Shown here: positions 26,162-36,405 of the stretch, piece by piece
Layout of the letters: every line of letters begins with the position of its first letter
How positions within the stretch are numbered: position 1 is the stretch's first letter
Assembly: GCA_903994365.1 (NCBI GenBank)
Contig: CAJEXL010000013.1
Location: 1-58,047 of the forward strand
Source: an uncultured Chlorobiaceae bacterium
Lineage (GTDB): Bacteria; Bacteroidota; Chlorobiia; Chlorobiales; Chlorobiaceae
DNA length: 58,047 nucleotides
Direction: 5' to 3'
Position numbers and translations under genes: made by a program
The notes under the pieces: model-generated
Database searches by the model: none
What the model saw: only the letters and a program-made list of their open reading frames with translations
Told to the model about the DNA's origin: nothing

Positions 26162-26810
26162 ATGCTTGAATCTGCGATGGCCTGGCTGCAACATGCTGAC
26201 CCGTATACGGTCTATCTCTTTGTGTTTCTCATCGCATTCCTTGAAAATGTGATTCCACCCATACCCGGTGATGTACCAATTGCATTTATGGGGTATCTCA
26301 TTTATGAGCATAACGGGATAACTTTTGTTAGTGCACTGTTATGGGCTACATTAGGGTCAACCGGTGGGTTCATGCTTGTTTATCTCTTGAGCATCTCTCT
26401 TGGTCTGAAATTATATGCCGAAGCAGATAACGCGGAACATCACCGGTTCTCAAAAAGTGTTCACCGTTTTTTTTCCACCCTCAGACATGGAGTTGCTCCG
26501 TCAAAAATTTGCAGCTCATGGTTATCTTGCAGTTCTGGCTAATCGGTTTTTGTTTGGTTCCCGGGCGGTTATTTCGGTTATGGCTGGATTGATGCACTTA
26601 AAGTTTTTTTTTGTTTTCCTTGCAGCATTGACCAGTGCTGTTGTGTGGAATACTCTTTTGCTGGCTGGTGGTTTTTTTCTGGGTAGCAAATGGCAGAATA
26701 TTGGTGAATATGTGGTTTTGTACAGTATTCCTGTTTCAATTATTTTTATTCTGATGGTTTTTTATTCTGTATGGAGTTTTGTCAGGCAACGAAAGAACGC
26801 GAACGAGTAA
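26162..26810 (+). pseudogene. DedA-family membrane protein, out of frame at a T8 run
   Basis: First frame from ATG at 26162 reads AFLENVIPPIPGDVPIAFMG, the DedA start with its E-x-x-x-P-x-P-G re-entrant motif; it goes astray after FSKSVHRFF. The second frame carries the rest: LLRQKFAAHGYLAVLANRFL, FGSRAVISVMAGL (the R-x-x-x-x-x-x-x-AG motif) and two more TM helices to 26810. The switch is at eight T (26467-26474); seven T would restore one DedA of about 215 residues. Otherwise all conserved positions are intact, which argues for a recent change or a base-calling error. DedA proteins are flippases of undecaprenyl phosphate or phospholipids. Confidence 0.88.
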
Positions 26811-26858
26811 CTGATTTTTATTAATTCATAAAAATTTTCTTGACTATACCTATCTATC

Positions 26859-27770
26859 ATGGCAAAAGAGTTAAAACTTTATCCTGTCGCCAGAAAGGGC
26901 GTTCTTCTTGAGCTTGCCGGCATTGATGATCTCCAGCAGATGGCCCGTCAGGTTCGTCGGGATATTATCAGAATGCTTGCTACGGCCAATTCTGGCCATA
27001 CGGGTGGTTCACTCGGCATGGCCGATATTTTTACCGCTCTCTACTTCAGAGTGCTGAACCATGACCCACACCAGTTCTGGAATAATAACGACAAGGATCT
27101 TCTCTTTCTCTCTAATGGTCATATCGCCCCGGTCTGGTACAGCGTGCTTGCCCGGTCTGGCTATTTCCCAATCAGTGAACTTAATTCACTTCGTCAGCTC
27201 AACTCATTTCTCCAGGGGCATCCAACCTCTGAATCGAAACTTCCAGGAATCCGTATTGCCTCTGGTTCATTAGGCCAAGGTCTTTCGGTCGCTGTCGGTG
27301 CTGCTCTTGGACTTCGGCTTGATGGCAAGGATGGAGATGTTTTCTGCCTGATGGGTGATGGTGAATGTCAAGAGGGGCAGATTTGGGAGGCGGCAATGAG
27401 CGCCTCTCATTATAAGCTCAGCATGATTATTGGTATTGTCGATTGCAACAATCTTCAAATTGACGGGGAGGTCTCCGATATCATGGATGTAGAACCATTT
27501 GCAGATAAATGGCGCTCATTTGGCTGGAATGTTTACCATTGTGATGGAAACGATATTGAGAGTGTTATCACCACGCTGGAAGGTATCAAGACATCTCCTG
27601 ATCGAAAAAAGCCATCAGTGGTTCTTGCCAAAACAATTATGGGAAAAGGTGTTCCTTTTTTTGAGGGTTCCATGCCAGACAAGAGTAACTGGCACGGAAA
27701 ACCGCCATCGAAGGATGATGCGGTAAAGGCGCTGGCCATTCTTGGCGATACTCTGTTCGGTGATTTTTAG
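26859..27770 (+). CDS. Transketolase, N-terminal (TPP/diphosphate-binding) subunit
   Basis: 303 residues. It carries the N-terminal half of transketolase: HTGGSLGMADIFTALYF, FLSNGHIAPVWYS, GHPTSESKLPGI, SGSLGQGLSVAVGAALG, and the TPP-binding VFCLMGDGECQEGQIWEAA to DCNNLQIDG motif, ending at AKTIMGKGVPFFEG. The pyrimidine-binding C-terminal half is not encoded next to it, contrary to most split transketolases; rsmD follows instead. Enzymatic activity would therefore need a partner elsewhere on the chromosome. Transketolase moves two-carbon units between sugar phosphates. Confidence 0.92.
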   Translation: MAKELKLYPVARKGVLLELAGIDDLQQMARQVRRDIIRMLATANSGHTGGSLGMADIFTALYFRVLNHDPHQFWNNNDKDLLFLSNGHIAPVWYSVLARSGYFPISELNSLRQLNSFLQGHPTSESKLPGIRIASGSLGQGLSVAVGAALGLRLDGKDGDVFCLMGDGECQEGQIWEAAMSASHYKLSMIIGIVDCNNLQIDGEVSDIMDVEPFADKWRSFGWNVYHCDGNDIESVITTLEGIKTSPDRKKPSVVLAKTIMGKGVPFFEGSMPDKSNWHGKPPSKDDAVKALAILGDTLFGDF

Positions 27771-27785
27771 ACCAACGTACGCTTC

Positions 27786-28322
27786 GTGCAAATTATAGCC
27801 GGTATATACAGAGGACGCAAAATAAGGAGCTCGTCGTCACATGCTATCCGTCCTTGCAGCAGCAGGGTGAAAAAGTCTATTTTTGATACTCTTGCATCGA
27901 GAATTGATTTTGAGGGGGCTTCCGTTCTTGATCTGTTCGCAGGTTTTGGCTCTCTCGGTTTTGAAGCGCTGAGTCGAGGCGCAGCGAGGGTCTCTTTTGT
28001 CGATCAGCATATTGATTCACTGAAAGCTTTGAAGGCAACAGCCACGCAGTTAGGGGTGCAAGAGTGTGTGAAAATTGTCAATGCAGATGTTTCTGCATTT
28101 CTTGGGCGAGCAAAAGGGCCGTTTGATCTGCTTTTTTGTGATCCACCATATTCATGGCCTGATTACAATCCTCTGCTGGAGCAAATTTTTGGAGGCACAC
28201 TTCTTGCAGAAGAGGGTTTGTTACTTATAGAACACACGACTCAGGTTGATTTTACGTCGTCGCCATATTACTCTTTTCATAAAGATTACGGGATGACAAG
28301 AGTTACTTTTTTTATGCAATGA
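27786..28322 (+). CDS. rsmD: 16S rRNA (guanine966-N2)-methyltransferase RsmD
   Basis: 178 residues from GTG at 27786, giving [12 protein letters not shown], the family's first motif. SAM-binding [20 protein letters not shown], catalytic DPPYSWP, and [15 protein letters not shown] for rRNA contact. It methylates G966 of 16S rRNA during 30S assembly. coaD starts 13 bases later, the classic rsmD-coaD pairing of many bacteria, which supports both calls. Confidence 0.93.
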   Translation: MQIIAGIYRGRKIRSSSSHAIRPCSSRVKKSIFDTLASRIDFEGASVLDLFAGFGSLGFEALSRGAARVSFVDQHIDSLKALKATATQLGVQECVKIVNADVSAFLGRAKGPFDLLFCDPPYSWPDYNPLLEQIFGGTLLAEEGLLLIEHTTQVDFTSSPYYSFHKDYGMTRVTFFMQ

Positions 28323-28335
28323 CCATTTCAGGACA

Positions 28336-28839
28336 ATGAAACAAAAAGCAATTTATCCAGGAACATTCGACCCTTTCACCAATGGCCATCTTGATGTTCT
28401 TGAACGTGCCCTGAATATCTTTGAACAGGTTGTTGTCGTCATTGCAGAGAACTGTCAGAAACACGCACTTTTTACAACTGATGAGCGCCTGATCATGACC
28501 AAACAGGTAATGGGTAACTATCCCGGAGTCAGTGTTGAGGTACTTCATAAAGGATTACTTGCTGATTATGCCCGTCAGGTTGGTGCGCGAGCCATTGTCA
28601 GGGGGGTACGGCAGGTAAAGGATTTTGAGTATGAATTTCAGATGTCGCTTCTCAATCGTCAGCTCTATCCAGAGGTGACAACCGTTTTTCTTATGCCTAA
28701 TGTCAAATATACCTATGTGGCATCATCAATTATCAAAGAGGTGGCCATGCTTGGAGGAGATGTCAGCAAGTTTGTTCATCCTTGTGTTTTGGATATGATG
28801 CATAAAAAACGTGAAGAATATAATCAGAAAATAAACTAA
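28336..28839 (+). CDS. coaD: Phosphopantetheine adenylyltransferase
   Basis: 167 residues. Nucleotidyltransferase motif [19 protein letters not shown] (T-x-G-H), [26 protein letters not shown] region and the second motif [15 protein letters not shown]. It makes dephospho-CoA from 4'-phosphopantetheine and ATP, the penultimate step of coenzyme A synthesis. The order rsmD-coaD is typical. Confidence 0.97.
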   Translation: MKQKAIYPGTFDPFTNGHLDVLERALNIFEQVVVVIAENCQKHALFTTDERLIMTKQVMGNYPGVSVEVLHKGLLADYARQVGARAIVRGVRQVKDFEYEFQMSLLNRQLYPEVTTVFLMPNVKYTYVASSIIKEVAMLGGDVSKFVHPCVLDMMHKKREEYNQKIN

Positions 28840-28857
28840 CAAAAAACCATAATAATA

Positions 28858-30066
28858 ATGCCGATAACAATACTCCCGGATGAAAAATATCTGACCCGCC
28901 GGGTACTTGGTATGCAGGAATCGCAGACTATGCGAATTTCTAACCTTGCAGGTAAAATGAAAGCTGAAGGGTTGGATATAGTCAGCCTTTCTGCAGGGGA
29001 GCCCGATTTCCCAACCCCCGCGCACGTTAATCAGGCAGGAATTGATGCAATTAATGCAGGATTTACCCGATATACAGCAAATTCCGGCATCGCTGATCTG
29101 AAAAAAGCTATTATTGAAAAATTCAGACGTGATAATGGGCTGGAGTTTATTGAAAATCAGATCATCGTTAGTAACGGAGGCAAACAGACCTTGGCGAACG
29201 CCTTTCTGGCACTCTGTGAAGAGGGTGATGAGGTAATTATTCCAGCTCCTTTCTGGGTAAGTTTCCCTGAGATGGTTCGTCTTGCAAGTGCGACACCGGT
29301 GATAGTTCATGCTACTCTGGAAAACGAATATAAGATCACACCTGCCCAGCTTGAGGCGGCTATAACTCCAAAAACGAAGGTTTTTGTTCTGAATTCGCCC
29401 TCAAATCCAACAGGTGCGGTTTATAGTGAAGCTGAGGTAAGAGCACTGATGAAGGTTCTCGAAGGTCGGGAAATTTTTGTCATTTCAGATGAAATGTATG
29501 ACATGATCGTCTATGGCGATGTGCGCCCTTTCTCTCCGGCAAGGATTCCTGCAATGAAGGAGTGGGTTATTGTCAGCAACGGTGTATCCAAAACCTATGC
29601 CATGACCGGATGGAGAATTGGGTATCTTGCCGGTCCGAAATGGCTTGTTGATGCCTGCGACAAGATACAGTCACAAACCACGTCAAATCCCAATGCCATA
29701 GCCCAGAAGGCGGCTGTTGCTGCTTTAACAGGAGATCAGGGTGTCGTTGAAGAGCGCCGCGCTGAATTTGAGACGCGTCGGGATTACATGTACCAGGCTC
29801 TCAACAGTATACCAGGTTTTAAAACCGCTTTGCCGCAAGGTGCGTTCTATATTTTTCCTGATATCAGTGGTGTCCTCGGGCAAACCTTTAATGGCATTGT
29901 CATGAAGGACTCGGCGGATGTGGCTGAATATCTTCTGAAGGTGCACCATGTTGCAACAGTGCCTGGTGATGCCTTTGGCGCGCCGGAAAACCTCCGTATC
30001 TCTTATGCTGCATCGATAGACGCGCTTGAGGAGGCGGTGAACCGTATCAGGAGAGCGTTCAAATAG
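28858..30066 (+). CDS. aspC: Class I aspartate aminotransferase
   Basis: 402 residues. PLP lysine in [17 protein letters not shown]; substrate and cofactor contacts in [46 protein letters not shown]; carboxylate-binding Arg in [10 protein letters not shown]. It belongs to the Ib subgroup, which uses aspartate and often prephenate or aromatic acids as well. The start at 28858 lies 18 bases after coaD, so it may share that transcript. The next gene begins within 10 bases of its stop. Confidence 0.93.
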   Translation: MPITILPDEKYLTRRVLGMQESQTMRISNLAGKMKAEGLDIVSLSAGEPDFPTPAHVNQAGIDAINAGFTRYTANSGIADLKKAIIEKFRRDNGLEFIENQIIVSNGGKQTLANAFLALCEEGDEVIIPAPFWVSFPEMVRLASATPVIVHATLENEYKITPAQLEAAITPKTKVFVLNSPSNPTGAVYSEAEVRALMKVLEGREIFVISDEMYDMIVYGDVRPFSPARIPAMKEWVIVSNGVSKTYAMTGWRIGYLAGPKWLVDACDKIQSQTTSNPNAIAQKAAVAALTGDQGVVEERRAEFETRRDYMYQALNSIPGFKTALPQGAFYIFPDISGVLGQTFNGIVMKDSADVAEYLLKVHHVATVPGDAFGAPENLRISYAASIDALEEAVNRIRRAFK

Positions 30067-30075
30067 GTGGCGAGG

Positions 30076-30852
30076 ATGCTCAAAGTTCGTCGCAGCAAAC
30101 TCTATACGTTGTGGTTCGGCTGGTATTCCCGTCGGCAGTTCCGGAGGTTTTTTAACTCAGTCCGTGTTGTCATGCAATCCGGAGTGCGCGAGATGGATCT
30201 CGGTACTCCGGTCATTTTTTATGCTAACCATGCCTACTGGTGGGATGGTTTCTGGTCACAACTCTGTACTGAAGAGTTTTTTCACCAAAGACTCCATATC
30301 ATCATTGAGTTTCAACAGTTGCAAAAGCACCGTTTTTTTACAAGAATAGGCGCATTTTCGCTTGATCAGTCCCGCCCAAGAAGTTTGCCTGCCACGCTCA
30401 ATTATGCAGCAGAACTACTCAGCGATCATCATGAGCGACAGAACGCCCTATGGATTTTTCCTCAAGGAAAAATAGAGAATGTCGACAAGCGACCGCTGGT
30501 TTTTTATAGAGGAACCGCATCAATTGTCTCACGTCTGCTTGAAAAAGTCCCAGGTGTTTATCTTGTTTCAGTTGTCAGCAGGATTGAATATCTTGAGGAG
30601 CAAAAACCTGAACTTTTTTTGTCTTTCAGGGAGCCGCATCTTGTTAGCGGAGAGAACTTCCCTGGTGCCGATAATCTCACAGCATATATGCGGGAGATGA
30701 CCGAAAATCATCTTGATGAACTTGACGAGAAGATTCGAAACCGAAGGCTGGGCGATACAATGACGATTATCAGGGGTCGTGCATCTGTTAACAGAAAGAG
30801 TGAAGCATTTGGTCGCTTTATGCGTATGGGCAGAGGCAAGGATATTGGCTGA
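30076..30852 (+). CDS. Lysophospholipid-type acyltransferase
   Basis: 258 residues from ATG at 30076, chosen because AGGTGG stands 5 bases upstream; an in-frame GTG at 30067 would use part of that site. The PlsC-type motif I is ANHAYWWDGFW (H-x4-D) and motif III is WIFPQGKIEN. Basic N-terminal region, no clear TM helix. These enzymes move acyl groups from a carrier to lysophospholipid or other alcohols at the membrane face. In green sulfur bacteria a member of this family, CruD, acylates chlorobactene glucoside; that identity is possible here but not established. The aminotransferase immediately upstream does not clarify the role. Confidence 0.8.
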   Translation: MLKVRRSKLYTLWFGWYSRRQFRRFFNSVRVVMQSGVREMDLGTPVIFYANHAYWWDGFWSQLCTEEFFHQRLHIIIEFQQLQKHRFFTRIGAFSLDQSRPRSLPATLNYAAELLSDHHERQNALWIFPQGKIENVDKRPLVFYRGTASIVSRLLEKVPGVYLVSVVSRIEYLEEQKPELFLSFREPHLVSGENFPGADNLTAYMREMTENHLDELDEKIRNRRLGDTMTIIRGRASVNRKSEAFGRFMRMGRGKDIG

Positions 30853-30931
30853 TATGGTTTTTGCTTATGAGTTATTATGATATCAGATAGAGAGCTGTAC
30901 ATACACAAAATCAACAACGTCCCCTATTTTC

Positions 30932-31909
30932 ATGAGTAACGTTATATGTAGTTGTCTTTTGGGTAATAATGCAAAGGTGAGGTTGCGGCTTTCACAGTTG
31001 CTGCACAAAGAGATGGAATCGATTTATGGGGTATCTCCAGAAGGAGTAATTGATGATATCTGCGAAGTTGAGCTGCAGGGTTGCCGCCGTGATTTTTTTC
31101 TTAATAATACAGGCATCCCTTTTACCATAGGAATGCAGGTTATTATTGAATCAGATGGTGGTTATGATTTTGGTGTTGTCTATTCGACCGGCCAGATTGC
31201 CAGAAAAAAGTTCCAGCTCAAGGGGTTGGATAAAAATGGTCATGAGTGTACGGCGGTATTGCGAATTGCTGATGAGAATGATAACCAGGCAATTATTGAA
31301 CTTAAAAATCGACAAACCGATATCCGTACTACTTGTCAGAACAAGATTAAAAAACACGAACTCGATCTGAAACTGGTTGATGTCGAGTTACGTATGGATC
31401 AGCAAAAGCTTTCGGTCTACTATACCTCTTCACACCGTGTGGACTTCAGAGCGTTGGTTCGTGATCTTGCCGGAGAGTTTAAGGCCAGGATCCAGATGGT
31501 ACAAATTACGACTCGTGAGGAGGCCAGACGGGCAAACTCTTTTGGCCCATGTGGCTGCCTGTTATGTTGTTCAAGCTGGCTGCAGAAAATTCATGCAAAC
31601 CCCTTTGCGGACAAATCCCCTTACGCTGAATCGGCAGGCAATGATAGCCATGCTTTTAATATTACCGGGATATGTAACCGTCCGAAGTGCTGTCTTGGTT
31701 ATTCAAAAAATGAAAAGGGGTGTCGCAACCACTCTTCAGCTCAACCAGCGATGCCTTTGGTTGGAAGCATAATATCAACTCCGGAAGGTTCTGCGGTTGT
31801 TGAAAGTATTGATGCCCAGAAAAAACTTGTCTGGTTGCTTTACCAGAAGAACGATCAGACACGGAGGTTCCCACTCGACAAGTTCAATGCCCTGTTTGTC
31901 CAAAAATAA
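30932..31909 (+). CDS. PSP1 domain protein (RicT/YaaT-like)
   Basis: 325 residues. The PSP1 C-terminal domain covers about 85-210 with FRALVRDLAGEFKARIQM and then the Cys-rich signature GPCGCLLCCSSW and TGICNRPKCCLGY, which in Bacillus RicT helps bind iron-sulfur clusters. All Cys positions of the signature are present. In Firmicutes the protein partners in RNA processing and phosphorelay control; in Chlorobi and Bacteroidetes the role is not established. metG follows after 12 bases, as seen in related genomes. Confidence 0.88.
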   Translation: MSNVICSCLLGNNAKVRLRLSQLLHKEMESIYGVSPEGVIDDICEVELQGCRRDFFLNNTGIPFTIGMQVIIESDGGYDFGVVYSTGQIARKKFQLKGLDKNGHECTAVLRIADENDNQAIIELKNRQTDIRTTCQNKIKKHELDLKLVDVELRMDQQKLSVYYTSSHRVDFRALVRDLAGEFKARIQMVQITTREEARRANSFGPCGCLLCCSSWLQKIHANPFADKSPYAESAGNDSHAFNITGICNRPKCCLGYSKNEKGCRNHSSAQPAMPLVGSIISTPEGSAVVESIDAQKKLVWLLYQKNDQTRRFPLDKFNALFVQK

Positions 31910-31921
31910 TGGTTGTCATCT

Positions 31922-34030
31922 ATGCCTCAGTTTACAAAAACACTCGTCACGTCAGCCCTTCCTTATGCCAATGGCCCGGTTCATCTTGGCCATCTTGCCG
32001 GAGTGTATCTTCCTGCCGATATTTACGTCCGGTATAAAAGGCTCAAGGGTGAGGACATCATCCACATTGGTGGTTCAGACGAACACGGAGTCCCCATTAC
32101 CATTACCGCTGAAAAAGAGGGTATTTCACCGCAGGATGTCGTTGATCGCTATCACCAGATGAATCTGGATGCCTTTTCAAAATGCGGTATCTCTTTTGAT
32201 TACTACGGCAGAACAACCTCAGAGGTTCATCATAACACCGCACAGGAGTTCTTTCTTGAAATTGAGGAAAAGGGCATTTTTCAACAAAAAATTGAAAAGC
32301 TTTTCTTTGACCGGAAAGCAAACCGTTTTCTTTCTGACCGATATGTAACCGGAACCTGCCCAATCTGCAACAATTCTGAGGCAAATGGTGATCAGTGCGA
32401 ACAGTGCGGCACCCATTTAAGTCCACTTGAACTGATCAACCCGAAGAGTAAACTCTCGGATGCAACGCCTGAATTGCGTGATACCATGCACTGGTACTTT
32501 CCGCTTGGGCAGTTTCAGGAGCAACTTGAGGCCTATGTTCATACCCATGACGAAGACTGGCGCTCAAATGTGGTCAACTATACCAATACCTGGCTGAAAC
32601 AGGGACTGAATGATCGGGCGATTACCCGTGACCTGTCATGGGGGATAAAGGTGCCCCTTGAGAGCGAAGAGTCCGTTGGAAAGGTGCTCTATGTCTGGTT
32701 TGATGCGGTGCTGGGTTATATCTCGTTTACCAGGGAGTGGGCGGCACTGCGGGGGGAAAGTGATCTGTGGAAATCATACTGGCAGGATCCTCAGTGTCGC
32801 CTTGTTCACTTTATTGGCAAGGATAATGTTGTTTTTCATACCCTGATGTTTCCTGCTATCCTGATGGCATGGAACCAGGGGCGTTCAAGTGATCTCTATA
32901 ATCTTGCCGATAATGTCCCTGCGTCGGAGTTCATGAATTTTGAAGGGAGGAAGTTCTCGAAATCAAGAAACTATGCGGTCTATCTTGGTGAATTCCTTGA
33001 AAAATTTTCTGCTGATACCCTTCGCTACAGTATTGCCATGAACTATCCTGAAAACAAGGATAGTGATTTCAGTTGGCAGGATTTTCAGAACAGAACCAAT
33101 GGTGAGTTGGCTGATACACTCGGCAATTTTATCAAACGTTCGATTGATTTTACCAATGCCAGGTTTGAGGGAATGGTGCCCTGTGACTCCACACCTGAAG
33201 AGTGGAATGCTCTAGGAATTGAGTGGCAAGATACACTTGCACAGCTTGATCGTGCTTATGAAGAGTTTCATTTTCGCGAAGCAACCTCTCTTGGTATGGA
33301 TATCGCCAGGGCGGCTAATCGCTTTTTGACGATATCGGAACCATGGAAAATGATCAAGCTTGATCATGATGCTGCGGCAAGAACGATGGCGATCTCCCTT
33401 AATTTGTGCCACGCTCTTTCCATTGCGCTTTTTCCGGTTATTCCGGAAACCTGCAACCGCATTCATGCCATGCTCGGTTTTGACGGGCATATTGAAGATC
33501 TCATTATTCGTGGCAAACCGCTGTTTTCGGAACTCCTGTTGCCTACGCTGAAGCAAGGTCACAAGCTCAGAGAGAAATCTGAAATTCTTTTCACCAAAAT
33601 TGAGGAGAGCGCCATTGCACCGGAACTTGCAAAAATTGCTGCTCTGCTTGCTGAAGTCGAAAAAAAAGAGGCCGGAGTAGTGCAGAGCCGTATGGAGTTC
33701 AAGCCAGAGATCAGCTTCGACGACTTTCTGAAGGTTGACCTGAGGGTCGCAAAAGTTCTCTCTGCTGAGCCTGTCAAGAAGGCCGCTAAACTCCTGAAAC
33801 TGCAACTGCAGGTCGGTTCTGTAACAAAACAGGTACTTGCCGGTATTGCAAAGCATTACAGTGCAGAAGAGATGATCGGCAAAAATGTGGTGTTTGTTGC
33901 AAATCTTGCAGAACGGAGCATCCGCGATGAGGTTTCAGAGGGGATGATTCTTGCCGTAGAGGGAGATGATGGCAAGCTTTTTGTCATAGAACCTTCAGGA
34001 GATAAAATAAATGGTAAGTTGATACAATAA
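31922..34030 (+). CDS. metG: Methionyl-tRNA synthetase
   Basis: 702 residues from ATG at 31922 (MPQFTKTLVTSALPYANGPV). HIGH motif as HLGHLAG, a zinc knuckle with CPICNNSEANGDQCEQCG, and KMSKS-type FEGRKFSKSRN. The anticodon-binding helical domain follows, and the C-terminal 100 residues are the tRNA-binding OB domain (DDFLKVDLRVAKVLSAEPV). It charges both initiator and elongator tRNA-Met. The initiator tRNA gene stands 45 bases downstream on the same strand. Confidence 0.98.
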   Translation: MPQFTKTLVTSALPYANGPVHLGHLAGVYLPADIYVRYKRLKGEDIIHIGGSDEHGVPITITAEKEGISPQDVVDRYHQMNLDAFSKCGISFDYYGRTTSEVHHNTAQEFFLEIEEKGIFQQKIEKLFFDRKANRFLSDRYVTGTCPICNNSEANGDQCEQCGTHLSPLELINPKSKLSDATPELRDTMHWYFPLGQFQEQLEAYVHTHDEDWRSNVVNYTNTWLKQGLNDRAITRDLSWGIKVPLESEESVGKVLYVWFDAVLGYISFTREWAALRGESDLWKSYWQDPQCRLVHFIGKDNVVFHTLMFPAILMAWNQGRSSDLYNLADNVPASEFMNFEGRKFSKSRNYAVYLGEFLEKFSADTLRYSIAMNYPENKDSDFSWQDFQNRTNGELADTLGNFIKRSIDFTNARFEGMVPCDSTPEEWNALGIEWQDTLAQLDRAYEEFHFREATSLGMDIARAANRFLTISEPWKMIKLDHDAAARTMAISLNLCHALSIALFPVIPETCNRIHAMLGFDGHIEDLIIRGKPLFSELLLPTLKQGHKLREKSEILFTKIEESAIAPELAKIAALLAEVEKKEAGVVQSRMEFKPEISFDDFLKVDLRVAKVLSAEPVKKAAKLLKLQLQVGSVTKQVLAGIAKHYSAEEMIGKNVVFVANLAERSIRDEVSEGMILAVEGDDGKLFVIEPSGDKINGKLIQ

Positions 34031-34075
34031 TAGTTTGGAAAAGAAATTTTATTGCGTACATTGTAGCACAAACAT

Positions 34076-34151
<76 letters not shown>

Positions 34152-34153
34152 GT

Positions 34154-34183
34154 AAAAGCCGCCTCGTCAAGGGCGGCTTTTTT
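34154..34183 (+). terminator. Rho-independent terminator after tRNA-fMet
   Basis: Stem AAAAGCCGCC / GGCGGCTTTT with an 8-base loop and a six-T tail, starting 3 bases after the CCA end of the tRNA. Confidence 0.92.
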
Positions 34184-34285
34184 GTTGTCTCGTGCATGAT
34201 ACTTGTTCTTTCTCGGTTCGCAGGTCTAACTTGCATTGGCCTATAAATAAGGAAGCAATGTGCCCTATAGCCCAGAGTGATGTGG

Positions 34286-34708
34286 TTACTTTTTTTCTGA
34301 AAAAAATGCGTTCACTTTTGCAATCAACTGCTTTTCTGTCATTCGTTCACAAGTTTCTACGGCACGCACTTTTTTGTGCATCTCTTTGTTCTTCTCGATT
34401 TCTTTAGCAAGCTCAATTTTCGCCTCTCCAGGGCCAAAAAGTGCGATGTCAGTTGAATCTACAAGTAATTCAACCACCTTCTGATAATAAGTATGATATT
34501 GATGTTTTCGGCGTTCATCGGCTGTATGCTCATTTGCTACCGCCTGCGCAACGACGGTTCCATCAGCTTTCCATCCTCCGGAGGGTTTCAAATGACTTTC
34601 CGCATTGGATTCTACATGCTGAACACGCGTATGATCGCCCTCAATGGTAACCAGCACCGCTGTTTTGTGGTCTATCCACAGAGCTGTATTTTTTTTCATG
34701 GCTTTCAT
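34286..34708 (-). CDS. Possible eRF1-domain-like protein
   Basis: 140 residues. The N-terminus reads NTALWIDHKTAVLVTIEGD, the C-terminal half ELLVDSTDIALFGPGEAKIELAKEI and CERMTEKQLIAKV. The G-P-G-x-x-K and following helix recall domain 3 of archaeal/eukaryotic release factor eRF1, found in short bacterial proteins (baeRF) of unknown role. No signal peptide. Start at 34708 has no ribosome site; ATG at 34699 is the alternative. Flanked by the tRNA terminator and an antiporter, no operon partner. Family call is moderate. Confidence 0.55.
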   Translation of the reverse strand: MKAMKKNTALWIDHKTAVLVTIEGDHTRVQHVESNAESHLKPSGGWKADGTVVAQAVANEHTADERRKHQYHTYYQKVVELLVDSTDIALFGPGEAKIELAKEIEKNKEMHKKVRAVETCERMTEKQLIAKVNAFFSEKK

Positions 34709-34896
34709 TGTTTTGATTAATAATCGGGAAGCAATAACAATGTAATCATTACTTTGCTTATTGAAGCAGTATCACCATTATTTCAAGGGGTGCTTCAGTT
34801 AAAAAATTTACTTTTTTTATAGTTCCAGCATCTCATAAATGGGACATCACCCAATTTTGAAGAAGAGAGAGAACGATCACAAGAAAGCCATTGGTT

Positions 34897-36372
34897 ATGA
34901 AACAAAGTCGATTGGACTTGCTTTTATTATTTTTTTTTCTTTTTGTTGCTGTGTTTTTTGGTATCAATGGTGCACTTTTTGCCGCTGATGTTGTAGAGAT
35001 TTCGGCAAGCACCGTAGCTCCGGCACCCGAAATCCCGGGCAATCATCCTCCTCTCTGGCTCATGACGCCTTTTGTATTCCTTCTCGTGATGATCGCCACC
35101 GGGCCCCTCTTATACCACCGATTATGGGAGCGACACTACCCGAAGGTTTCTGTCGGGTTCGGGTCGCTTGTTGCGTGTTATTATCTTTTTTTTATTGAGG
35201 ATGGAGTGCATATTCTGGAAAATACCTTTGAAGAGTATCTCTCCTTTATTGCCCTGATCTCATCACTCTTTGTCGTTTCCGGCGGTATTCTGATCACAAT
35301 CAATCGGCGGGGAAGCCCGATAATTAACGCTTCTCTGCTCTTTTTCGGAGCATTGATTGCAAATGTGATAGGAACGACCGGCGCATCCATGCTGCTCATA
35401 CGACCATATATGCGCATCAACGCAGGTCGTCTCAAGGCATTCCATATTGTTTTCTTTATTTTTATCGTTAGTAATATTGGCGGCGCACTCACGCCTGTTG
35501 GTGATCCGCCGCTTTTTCTCGGCTTTTTAAAAGGAGTACCCTTTTTTTGGGTACTTTCGAAGGTTTGGCTGCCATGGATTGTTACGTTAACCCTTCTTCT
35601 TGTGATGTTCATGATTTTTGACACAAGAGTTGCCAATGGCAGGATAAATGGCGCTGAAGCTGAAGGCGGGGTGCGCATTGCTGGATTAAAGAACTTTTAT
35701 TTTCTCGCACTTGTCATTGCGGCAGTTTTTCTTGATCCCGCCGTTATTAGGGGATTCCCGAGTCTTCAGAAACTCTTTCATCTCCCTTTTGGCATCCGGG
35801 AACTGATTATGTTTGGTGTTGCTGTTGCCGCATATAACGCTGCTGATCGTTCGGTGCTCAAGGCCAACGAATTCAACTTTGAACCGATCAAAGAGGTCGC
35901 TTTTCTCTTTATTGGCATTTTTGCAACAATGATTCCGGCTCTTGAGCTTATCGGATATTATGCGAAAAGTCATGCGGAGCAACTTTCAGTTTCACGGTTT
36001 TATTGGCTGACAGGGGCTCTTTCGGGAGTGCTGGATAATGCTCCGACCTACCTCAATTTTTTTGCCGGTGCATTAGGGAAGTTCGGGCTTGATATTGGCT
36101 CACCTGAAGAGATAAGAAGCTTTGCAGGTGGTCTGAACTCTCCGGTTCAGGGTGATGCCTCTTCTACTCTTTATCTTACCGCAATATCTGTTGCGGCAGT
36201 ATTTTTTGGAGCACTGACCTATATCGGCAATGCCCCGAACTTTATGGTTAAAAACATCGCCGCCCAAGCCGAGGTTGATGTACCTGATTTTATGGAGTAC
36301 ATCTACAAGTACTCGCTCCCAATCCTTCTCCCGATATTTTTTCTCTTATGGCTCCTGTTTTTTAACTATTAA
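34897..36372 (+). CDS. NhaD-like sodium:proton antiporter
   Basis: 491 residues from ATG at 34897, with a cleavable-looking hydrophobic start ending ALFAADVVE and about 12 further TM helices. The motif SNIGGALTPVGDPPLFLGFLKGVPFFW, on an ion-transporter-superfamily fold, is that of the NhaD group; the second half has GVLDNAPTYLNFFAGA and YIGNAPNFMVKNIA. NhaD proteins exchange cytoplasmic Na for external protons, which fits brackish or alkaline-tolerant phototrophs. Monocistronic or joined with the small gene 33 bases downstream. Confidence 0.88.
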   Translation: MKQSRLDLLLLFFFLFVAVFFGINGALFAADVVEISASTVAPAPEIPGNHPPLWLMTPFVFLLVMIATGPLLYHRLWERHYPKVSVGFGSLVACYYLFFIEDGVHILENTFEEYLSFIALISSLFVVSGGILITINRRGSPIINASLLFFGALIANVIGTTGASMLLIRPYMRINAGRLKAFHIVFFIFIVSNIGGALTPVGDPPLFLGFLKGVPFFWVLSKVWLPWIVTLTLLLVMFMIFDTRVANGRINGAEAEGGVRIAGLKNFYFLALVIAAVFLDPAVIRGFPSLQKLFHLPFGIRELIMFGVAVAAYNAADRSVLKANEFNFEPIKEVAFLFIGIFATMIPALELIGYYAKSHAEQLSVSRFYWLTGALSGVLDNAPTYLNFFAGALGKFGLDIGSPEEIRSFAGGLNSPVQGDASSTLYLTAISVAAVFFGALTYIGNAPNFMVKNIAAQAEVDVPDFMEYIYKYSLPILLPIFFLLWLLFFNY

Positions 36373-36405
36373 GGGAGTCGCATTGACCCATCACACTCTC
36401 ATATT

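Noticed and set aside
33212..33856. 214-codon minus-strand frame
   Set aside because: Opposite metG; no motif.
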